Origin: Membranipora membranacea | Taxonomy: Eukaryota > Bryozoa > Gymnolaemata > Cheilostomatida > Membraniporidae | NCBI GenBank assembly: GCA_914767715.1 | Contig: OU612075.1 | Coordinates: 16,058,001-16,122,000, forward strand | Length of the DNA stretch: 64,000 nt | Reading direction: 5' to 3' | Shown: positions 55,440-64,000 of the stretch, one piece after another | How positions within the stretch are numbered: the first letter of the stretch is position 1 | How the letters are laid out: each line of letters opens with the position of its first letter | Notes under the pieces: generated by a model | Told to the model about the DNA's origin: nothing | Database searches by the model: none | What the model saw: the letters and a program-made list of their open reading frames with translations, nothing else | Program-made: the position numbers and the translations under genes

Positions 55440-58109
55440 TTAATAACATGATTTTAGACATGAATCGAGACACATCAGAGTCTCCGGTACAATTGATGGT
55501 CCTGATGGACTTTGTGTTGTGGATTGACCTGGTTGTGTTGGCTGTGTTGGTTGTGTTGGCTGGGTTACCGGGGGCTGGGTTGGCTGGGTAGGTTGAGTCG
55601 GCTGTGTTGGCTGGGCGGTAGTTGAGGCAGGTGGTTGCTGAGTGGGAACAGGTCCTCCTACCATTGGTGGGGCAAGAGAGATACCGTAGAAGAGATCTGC
55701 AATAACAAAAATAATGCTATTAGGTCAAAGTGTGAGGAGAGTAACTGTTTTCTGTGAGACGCTGTCATGCAAGTATTTTGCTATTGGATTGGTGTGAGTC
55801 ATTTCGATAGAGGGCTGTATTTTGATGAGAAATATGAAGCTTTCTCGTGAGTCATACAGGGGTATTGCACTTCAGTTCCCTCACATGCAGATGGAGTTTT
55901 ACATACCAGGGTTTCTAGTTGACTGTCCTCTACCGGTGAGTACATTGTTTCTCTCAGATATTCCAGCTACAACATCAGCCTCCCAGCAGCTGGTGTAGGT
56001 ATCCTGATCACCATTAAAGCTCCAGGTCCACATGAAGGAGTATCTCCCTGTAAGACAGAAAATAAAATTCATCAATACAGGTTTTTGTTGTGAAGCTGGC
56101 TATGGTGCCTAAGCTTAATTTGTAGACTCGGCTTTTTCTACATAAGCCGAAGCTAAGTAAACTTCGCACCGGACATTGCTCAAAAAAGTACTTCGAAATA
56201 TCCTCAATGGCAATGTCGCAATGGTAACTAGATAACACTTGTCACTCTCAATGATATGCCTACACTCCGAACACCGAGGTGTTGAATTAGCTAATCGGAT
56301 TCTTACCTGGGGAAAGATTAGGAATATAGAAAGCGTTTGTAGCGAGTGCCTTGTCCATGTTCTCACAGAATTTAGGAGCGTTCTGATATCCTGGCTTAGG
56401 ATAAGTGATAATATCTACTTGTGGAGTTCCATACCCGTTTGGAGATTTTCCAAAGTTGGCGAGCTGCAGTAAGAAAATATGTATTCTAGAGTAAATAAAA
56501 GTCAAGTTAAGTGTTTGGCTTTGATTTGAAACAACCTTGAGTAAGCATATATCAAATATTCTAGTCTATTTTTATGCAAATAAAAGAATAATCTGATAAT
56601 GTGTCATTGAGTCAAGTTTAAAGGTTGTTCTGATGCACGTTAGGTTTTGTCAATCATAGGTTTACTGTCACTGCACGCAAAATATTTTCAACAATGATTG
56701 TAGAATGACAATAAACGTATATATATATATATATTATATATTTATATAATGTCAAAGAGAGAAATAAAGATTTACCTCGTTATTTTTCCAGGCAGAGAAA
56801 GTTGGATCCTGTATCGGGTCCTTCTCACTCACATACACATAGTTACCATTATCTGGTATGTATTGATTAGTACAAACCTCTGCTACATGATTCTGTAATT
56901 ATATATCATGAGTAGATATTAGTACAGAATATTCTAAAAGCTCTTCAAACAACGTTTTTATCACAAAAAATGTGATCAGTTGCAATCATTTGTTTCATCA
57001 ACATTGTCCTGTTGTTCTTCAAATATACCTGAGCACCAATTTTCCATCTCTGATTAAAACACCAGTTACTCCATTAATTTGTTGTCTAGTAGGTCAGGCA
57101 TCTTACCAAGTTACTTTCAACTACAAACAACTTATAATTAGCGGTAAACAATTTGACAGACCACCTAACACTTGGTGTTGTTCTGATATTATGAGCATAC
57201 CTTAGTAGGATGGGCTATGACTACTTTTTGTCCAGGATAATATACAGCCATAGGATGATCATCAGTGTAAGCACCTCCATCGTCTCGGTTTGTTCTACAT
57301 GGCTGATTCTCTGACACTCCGTTATAGTTGTATCCTCTATCTAATCCAAATTCTATAAAATAAAGTCAATACAAAGTTGTTATTGGCTCTATATTGAGGA
57401 AGATTTGAATTACATCTGAGTTCCGGAGCAGCTGATGATCAAACTTTTTACCGATATGACAGAGATTCGTTTTTCTATGCCTCAAACTTTTCATATATTT
57501 GTCAGTATAAACAACGAGTTACACAGTATTTTTCTTTTTGTTATTTGACAGCGATCCATTCATCCAATTTTCAAAGTCCCATTAATTTGAATAAACAGAA
57601 GACTGACTGACCTTCTTTTTTTGTGTATTCATGACCATGTCTGGCATAAGCTCTACAGTTAGATGAGCTCCAGTAATCACCTGTAAAACACACAGCCATA
57701 AAAAATAAGAAATAAAAAATATTCAACTGAAACACCAGTACAATGTGCATTATATGCATATGTATAGATAGATACATGTATGTAGTATGGTGATGATTTG
57801 GTCACGAAATTCTTTCAATCAAGAAGTGCAAAAAACAATCCTCAACAGCACTCCACCAAATAAGCAACATATACTTTTGATTTATTGTCACATGAATAGA
57901 GCAGTGTGTATAAAGAAGGATTAAAAATCTGCAAAAAAGGACAAGCGCCAGGCGGGGGGGGGGGGGGGTCGGAGTCTGGGGGGTTTAGACTAGGACTAAC
58001 AAAGTAGACAATTACCATTTTCCTGTAGGTAGTCTGTACAAGCAATCCATGAATGTCCGAGAGCAGATCCAAACAAGGCTAATGTTATCAGCAATACTGA
58101 GGTATGCAT
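55440..58109 (-). CDS. secreted LPMO-like histidine-brace copper protein, complete copy
   Basis: Seven exons in phase: 58109-58016, 57680-57612, 57352-57201, 56892-56776, 56463-56307, 56047-55907, 55696-55440 (987 nt, 328 residues). Residues 1-18 are a signal peptide ending SALG; cleavage leaves His19 (HSWIACTDY) as the mature N-terminus. The second brace ligand is probably His107 in TKNHVAEVC; an aromatic strand YSFMWTWSF (199-207) fits the axial site. The conserved core includes GYQNAPKFCENMDKAL. Cysteines at 24, 40, 73 and 112 suggest disulfides. Residues from about 258 are a QPT-rich linker ending in a small cysteine tail (CLDSCLKSCY), not a recognised carbohydrate-binding module. LPMOs cut polysaccharides oxidatively with copper; this activity and the substrate are inferred, not shown. 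Intron 1 has a run of 15 G (57954-57968). Leader and promoter are described separately. Confidence 0.75.
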
Positions 58110-58370
58110 TTTATTAGTTCTAAGGCTATTTTCTTTGTTACAACTCGTCAAGTATTTGTGAGGCTCTGTTTTTTTTCTTGAGGTTCTTCAAAGCAGTTCT
58201 AGGTTGTGATGATCCTGATGTTTCTACTTAGCAGGTATTTGTAATGCTCTGTTATTTATTCTTGATCCTCTTCAAAGCAGTTCTAGTTGTAATGCTAGGA
58301 GATTTTCTTTTTCCTTGACCTTATTCAGATGTAGTTCTCAGTTGTAATGCTGTGTTAAAAAGATGCCTGC
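58110..58370 (-). promoter_or_regulatory. 5' leader with three tandem imperfect repeats
   Basis: On the minus strand three related units precede the ATG: 58350-58296, 58295-58230 and 58216-58141. Each has the pattern (g)cattacaac / catcacaacc, then tagaactgctttgaagag/a, then tcaagaa, and ends near acagagc. The plus-strand gene has one such unit (62180-62262), nearly identical to the one nearest the ATG. Confidence 0.6.
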
Positions 58371-58379
58371 CCTTTTATA
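58371..58379 (-). promoter_or_regulatory. TATA box of the minus LPMO-like gene
   Basis: TATAAAAGG on the minus strand, 262 bases before the ATG and about 25-30 bases before the first leader repeat. Confidence 0.55.
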
Positions 58380-59348
58380 CTTTTGGATTAAGTGTTTGTC
58401 GAGGCCTGCACTCGCCATTTACGCATTCATAACAAAAAAATTTGGTTAATTGTGGGTGTGAGGTGATTGCGCAAAAGTCTTTATTGAAAAGTGACCAATA
58501 GAATCGCTACTACGCATCTCTATCAGCATTAGAATCATGCCGAAAAGCGACGATTTGCTGCAGTGACGTGAATTGACTTGCCATAAGTAAACATTATGTG
58601 TCACTCACCTCAAATTTGCTCAGTCTCCCAGATGAGCATCATTGTTCGGGTGCAGACAAGCATGGATATAATCACCAAATTATCTCTCACTATAGTCATC
58701 AGTTTTCAAATAATGATAGGTTAGCTCAACAAGCCTGCAAAATAGCAAACAGCCTGTACGACCTACGCATTCAATGCCATTCAATTTAAACTTTTTCGCA
58801 TTCCAGTTTACAAAAAAATATGCTTTGAGCTTACGCAATTGTAGGCAAATATTAATTATGTAATTTGACTAAAGGAAAAGCGTCAAACTTTCTTGTAGGG
58901 ACGTCATGTCTCCGAATATTGTTTTTGTGTCTAGCTGGTTCCTTCTTGTGTCAGTTTGAAATTTTTTTTGATTACCTCAGTTTCGGTTTCTTATTAAACA
59001 GACTGTACAGAGGCACATCAATGTTTTACCTTCATGGTGACAAATCGAACGATGGACAAACATAAATCTCAAGCAATCAAAAAGAATACAGATTGATTAA
59101 TTATACCAGGTACAAGGTGCCACTGCCAGCTCGCTCACTAGTAGTTGCGTAACCTGACATCCTGTATGTCAACACGATATATTTTATGCAATGACACATC
59201 AAATAGGTAGCCTTTTAAAACAAAATACAGCTATATCCATGATGTGTCTTTCAGTGAAAATGATAAAGCATCGAATTGTTGTTATTTCATAAGCCACGCA
59301 AGTGCGAGGTGCTAGCTATTCAGTTTGACCGCAAAACATCGGACGGCT

Positions 59349-59460
59349 TAGAGCTTTAATGATTGTGACTGCATCAGGCTGCCATCCCATACTGAAGATG
59401 TGTATTCTAGGATGGGCCTGATGAGCAGGTAAGATGTTTGAGAGAGTAGTGTATTGATCT
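59349..59460 (-). mobile_element. LINE reverse transcriptase remnant
   Basis: The minus strand reads YLLIRPILEYTSSVWDG, matching the (L/I)RP-x-LEY-(A/S)-x-x-VW motif of the C-terminal part of non-LTR reverse transcriptases. Only a short piece is present. Confidence 0.7.
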
Positions 59461-61380
59461 TCTTATATTCCCTACCCTCATTATCTGTTGAAATCAAGAA
59501 ATCAAGTGATATATATAATTCTATTGTCAGCAACAATTCATTATTTCAAATGTTTTTCATGATGTGACATAAATGGCAAAAAAGAAAAATGATACAAACA
59601 AAGATTCAACAAAAAATAAGACTATGCCAATAAACTGAAAAACTGTTGCATTAGCCTTTTCTTATGAGGTGCATACCTTTCTATTTTCATATGATGCAGC
59701 CCTCCTCCCCAGCAATTCCCCGATTTTGTAACATTCTGCATTTATATAACGGAATGTCACAAATCACACTTTCAGCTATTAGAGTCTATATATTACAATC
59801 AACATAAGCCTAATCTCCCTGTAATAACAGTGAATAGTTAATATAGCCTATTTAGCTCAGTATCATATCAGACTCAACTTTTCTTGGCATCCAAGACAAT
59901 TGCATCCGGGATACGATGTGAATTGCCAATTTCAGCAAAAATACAGATTAGACAGGGATGATTTGTGTTATTGGGCATATTATCAATTTATATCTTTGGA
60001 GGTTTATGAAGACCGATGAAGGTATGGCATGCTATTGCTAGGTATCACGCTACAAGCATGTAAAAGACCTTTCAGAAACTCCACAAGTTTAGTTGAGTTG
60101 TACGACTAACTACAGGTTGTCTAATCAAACCAATACCATCATGACATGTTTAAATAGAAACTTGAAAAATTTAAGAAAATTGACCAGTAATTCTATAATG
60201 CTCTGCCATAATGTAGACATTAAAATCGCTCAAGGTTTTCATCTTGGCCTCTAAATCAGGAAGCTGAAGCTTCATTGGATCATCAAATGCGTAAATCAGG
60301 GACAGTGATATTTATATTTTTATAATGAATAAAACTCACATGACAAGGCTAGCAAAACTATCAAATAGTTGTGTGGGAGACAGCCTCAGATTAATTTGAC
60401 TTTGTGAGTTAGAGCAGTACCTTTCTCTTGCTGTAGGTAAGTTGCTATCATAACATAACATTGCACAACATTTGTAGGCCTACTGTATTTTAGTAGTTCA
60501 AAGAGGAGAAAATATAGCGAAGGTTCTTCCTCTTTTTTTGCCAGCCAAGTTATCAGAATATTATTTTATACTATTTGTATCAGAGGAGTGTTACAGCAGA
60601 TCTCCTACCTGAGAGACCTGTTGAAACGACACATGAAAACCTGCTTGGGAACCATTAATTTTTGGCTACTCAAGGTGCAATATCAATGAAAACTTGGTGA
60701 TGACGCTGTAAACTTGGATGGATATATCCATCATTATCACTGACAATTGACAATGAAAAGAACTATCACAAAATTTGTTGTTAATACTGGCAAAAAAACA
60801 AAGAGCCATAGAAATCAGAAACACATGACTCAGCAACGCACGTATATAAATAAAATAACAGTTAATGTCAATAGCATATGGGTTATATAGGCTGTCTCTG
60901 CACCTCTAAACTTGTTTATGCAGGAACATTCTGATGGACATTTTTACTTAGAAAGTCATATTATATTCAGTGATAATTTTAATTGCCAGCGGCAATTACG
61001 CAATTTGATTAACTCACATTTAAAGGGAGTAATGGATATAGCCAACTCATTATCAGGGCCTGATTACCGGCAAGCCGAACAAAACATATTCTATTGTCAC
61101 TAAACCCTCACAGGACCTGCGCACCCATGCAACAATCACAGCGACAGCTACCAATGATAAATGATATATATCAGTGACAGCTACAATAAAGTAATATTCG
61201 TGTATGTATCTGAGAGACAGATTTGTTAGATTGGTTAGAGCGTTAATGTCTGAATGGTCGAATCTCTGAATGGTCGAATCTCTGTTTGAATGCGTCTGAG
61301 AATTATTTCAGGTGGTGCTTTTGACACAAGAATGTAAACAGGTAAAAAGTGTGGGCAGAAAATGAATACCGGAAAACACA

Positions 61381-61599
61381 TCAAAAACTCCTGAAAACCA
61401 ATTTTGGAAGAGGTTTGGAGCTGAAAAAATTGAATATCATTACAATATACATACATTGGGAGCCTAGAGATACTACTAATTGAACATGAGTATTAAAACT
61501 TAGTTTATCATAAACAATCATCACTCTAAGATATTTCATCTTATCACACAAAACAATATCACCATCCTTACTCTGTGACAATATCAAAAGGAATTCCAT
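61381..61599 (-). mobile_element. LINE reverse transcriptase remnant
   Basis: The minus strand reads KMKYLRVMIVYDKLSFNTHV, the region KYLG-(V/I)-x-I-x-x-x-LSF-x-x-H of non-LTR reverse transcriptases, normally just upstream of the RP-x-LEY motif. It could belong to the same dead LINE as 59349-59460, with an insertion between them. Confidence 0.65.
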
Positions 61600-62154
61600 T
61601 CAATAGAAAATTTGAAGTTTCAGGCTTGGCATATCGAGTGGAAAACAATACTTGCTGGAATGTGGATGAAGCAAGGTCATCATCTGAAGTCAATCATTGA
61701 CGCCCTCACAAGATGGTTTGATGTTTGTCATTTCTATCTATTACATCATTATGACACACATAAAACATCATGAGCTCATGTCATTTTTTGCAGACCACTC
61801 TGCACAAAAGATTTGATTGAATTTACTCACTGAATTAAAGTCTCAATGGTTTGAATGCATGCAGGCAGTTTGTTACTTTGCTTGTTTGTTGAGCTAACCT
61901 ATCATTAATTCTGAGCTGCGTTGATTTTTCACCTGGGTGAAACTTTGTGCGCACAGACAACCAATCGTCAGTGAGATACACAAAACAACAGCCTATGATC
62001 AACTAAGGATACGTCAAACTAATATCGCTAAGCATAAGGCACACTCTCCAAAATGTCCGTAGGAGTTTTTGCGCAATCATTCTCAACCTACAATCAACCA
62101 GGATGTCCAGCTATGCATGCGTAATGCAGTATGTCATTACTATCCTCTAAAAGG

Positions 62155-62164
62155 TATATAAAGG
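62155..62164 (+). promoter_or_regulatory. TATA box of the plus LPMO-like gene
   Basis: TATATAAAGG, 131 bases before the ATG and 25-30 bases before the conserved leader (gatcatcacaacc at 62181), so that leader probably starts at the cap site. Confidence 0.6.
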
Positions 62165-62285
62165 CATACAATTTGTGTAGGATCATCACAACCTAGAACT
62201 GCTTTGAAGAACCTCAAGAAAAAAAACAGAGCCTCACAAATACTTGACGAGTTGTAACAAAGAAAATAGCCTTAGAACTGATAAA

Positions 62286-64000
62286 ATGCATACCTCAGTA
62301 TTACTGATAACATTAGCCTTGTTTGGATCTGCTCTCGGACATTCATGGATTGCTTGTACAGACTATCTACAGGAAAATGGTAATTATCTCCACTGCCTCA
62401 ACTTTTAAAATACAAGTATCTGTCACCTACATGTTTGATCAGGACGCTGTCAAATTTTTTTTATGGCATTTCTTACTGGTAGAGTCCCCCGCATTTCATC
62501 TAATGATATAAATATCGGGCGCATTGTGATAATGTTTCAATAGTTTTTACATGGCCCTTATTTTACTTTACCGATCTGTGTTTTACAGGTGATTACTGGA
62601 GCTCATCTAACTGTAGAGCTTATGCCAGACATGGCCATGAATATACAAAGAAAGAGGGTGAGTCTGTCTTCTATTTATGCAAATGTTAGCTAGAGTTTAG
62701 TTTATTTTAGCTAGTTGGGGTGAGTTAATACTATCTTGCACTAAAAAAAGGAGGGTGAGAAAATTTTTGGTGCGAAATGGAAAACTTTTCCTCATGCAAA
62801 TACTTTACTCCACTTACAATTCAAATAAATTTGACTTTGAATATCAGAATGATGGATTTAGGTCTATTGCTGGCGTATGAAAAAGAGAAAAATATTGCAA
62901 AACTCTTTGCTAATAATCTTTTTTATCTTATAGAGTTTGGATTAGATAGAGGATACAACTATAATGGAGTGTCAGAGAATCAGCCATGTAGAACAAACCG
63001 AGACGATGGAGGTGCTTACACAGATGATCATCCTATGGCTGTATATTATCCTGGACAAAAAGTAGTCATAGCCCATCCTACCAAGGTATGCAAATATCAT
63101 GAGACTACCTAGGTTGCCTCAAATTGAATGCCCTTGGTGGATGAAATAATTTGAGGCAATAAGCTTGGTGACCTCCAAGACAAGAAATTAGCGGAATAGC
63201 TGTTGTGTTTAGCTGTGATCAAAAGAGTTGTAAGAGAACATAAGGACAAGTTATTGAAACTTACGGCAACCACAGGTCAGTTTTTTTGTGAAAAAAGATG
63301 ATTTAAACAAAAGACATATAAATATTGTGATAAAATTTATTTTGTAGCAAAGGTTAGCCTCTGAATATTCCATGCTAAATTCTTCTTCCGTCTTATAATT
63401 ACAGAATCATGTAGCAGAGGTTTGTACTAATCAATACATACCAGATAATGGTAACTATGTGTATGTGAGTGAGAAGGACCCGATACAGGATCCAACTTTC
63501 TCTGCCTGGAAAACTAACGAGGTAAATCTTTATTTCTCTCTTTGACGTTGACAACGACCATTAAACAAATCAGATCAGATCAACCTTTACTTTGTATTCT
63601 TTTTATTTTTTATAATTATAGGTTGTATGTATGCTCACTCCAATCTGTTTACAATCAAAGCCAAACACTGAGCTCAACTTGTAATAGCACTAAAATACAT
63701 ATTTTCTTATTGCAGCTTGCTAACTTTGGAAAATCTCCTAACGGGTATGGCACTCCACAGTCAGATATTATCACTTATCCTAAACCAGGATATCAGAACG
63801 CTCCTAAATTCTGTGAGAACATGGACAAGGCACTCGCTACAAATGCTTTCTATATCCCAAATCTTTCACCAGGTAAAAATCTGAATAAATCTAAGTCAGC
63901 ATATTTAAATGATACAATCCAATTGAAGGTTTGTGCGATGTTTGCATGCTAAATGTGTAAGCTCAGTGCATTGAGTGAAAAGTCAGTCAACTTAGAATGA
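62286..64000 (+). CDS. secreted LPMO-like protein, second copy, cut by window end
   Basis: Exons 62286-62379, 62589-62657, 62934-63085, 63405-63521 and 63716-63872 have exactly the lengths of exons 1-5 of the minus copy and encode residues 1-196; the exons with the aromatic strand and the QPT linker must lie beyond 64000. Only two residue changes are seen (Asn142 to Thr, Val160 to Ser); His19, His102 and His107 and all cysteines are kept. Nucleotide identity in the first three exons is about 97 percent by eye, with mostly synonymous changes, whereas introns differ in length and share mainly their ends. No damage is visible in the part present. Confidence 0.8.

Larger units (their letters stand above)
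58400..62150. other. intergenic space of the divergent gene pair
   Basis: The edges are diverged inverted copies: gcgcaaaa / ttttgcgcaatc and the atgcgtaa motif occur near 58420-58475 and 62060-62130. The middle is unrelated AT-rich DNA with two LINE remnants (listed). Most other open frames are unsupported. Confidence 0.5.

Noticed and set aside
62777-63112. 111-codon frame read straight through into the LPMO-like exon 3
   Set aside because: Its first half is intron; the acceptor at 62931-62933 and the match to the minus copy define the exon as 62934-63085.

Overview
The window is nuclear DNA of an animal, probably a marine invertebrate; the species cannot be fixed from the sequence alone. 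It is AT-rich. Its genes are split by GT-AG introns of a few hundred bases, its tRNAs have eukaryotic internal promoters, and it is full of small inverted-repeat transposons. Almost every long open frame in single-frame translation is only an exon or chance, so the gene models here were assembled exon by exon from splice sites and phase.

Layout. Bases 1-27,300 are a repeat-rich domain. It holds several diverged copies of one segmental block, a tandem pair (about 22.2-24.6 and 25.2-27.2 kb), two 377-bp TTAA-flanked MITEs, a 1.28-kb TTAA-flanked foldback element, a second 1.4-kb foldback, a hAT-like element, LINE tails, and a 2.3-kb minisatellite of about 50 units of 44 bp. Two tRNA loci (an intact tRNA-Gln and a degenerate leucine-type tRNA) sit at 12.5-12.9 kb. 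A few exon-like minus-strand stretches survive in the blocks.

Bases 27,404-35,988 (minus) are a complete 16-exon MCM7 replicative helicase gene (726 codons). Bases 38,109-42,707 (minus) are a complete 8-exon gene for a 505-residue secreted or membrane-anchored protein, with a Thr/Ala/Pro mucin-like stalk between cysteine-rich regions; the last region is of Ly6/uPAR type. Bases 46,005-53,446 (minus) are a decayed family GH1 beta-glucosidase gene: signal peptide, N-terminal and C-terminal exons are readable, but three in-frame stops and two frameshifts are present and the exons carrying the catalytic acid/base and the nucleophile were not found.

The right end holds a head-to-head pair of near-identical genes (55,440-58,109 minus, complete, 328 residues; 62,286 onward plus, cut by the window edge after exon 5). 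They encode a secreted protein whose mature N-terminus should be histidine, followed by a conserved Lys-Asn-His motif and aromatic-rich strand. This is the layout of a histidine-brace copper enzyme (lytic polysaccharide monooxygenase-like), but it does not match the LPMO families I can recall well. This pair is the most interesting content. The 4.2 kb between them contains two TATA-type promoters and LINE remnants.

MCM7 is housekeeping. The other three loci (mucin-like surface protein, dead glycosidase, LPMO-like pair) all concern secreted or surface glycan biology, but nothing in the sequence shows that they act together.
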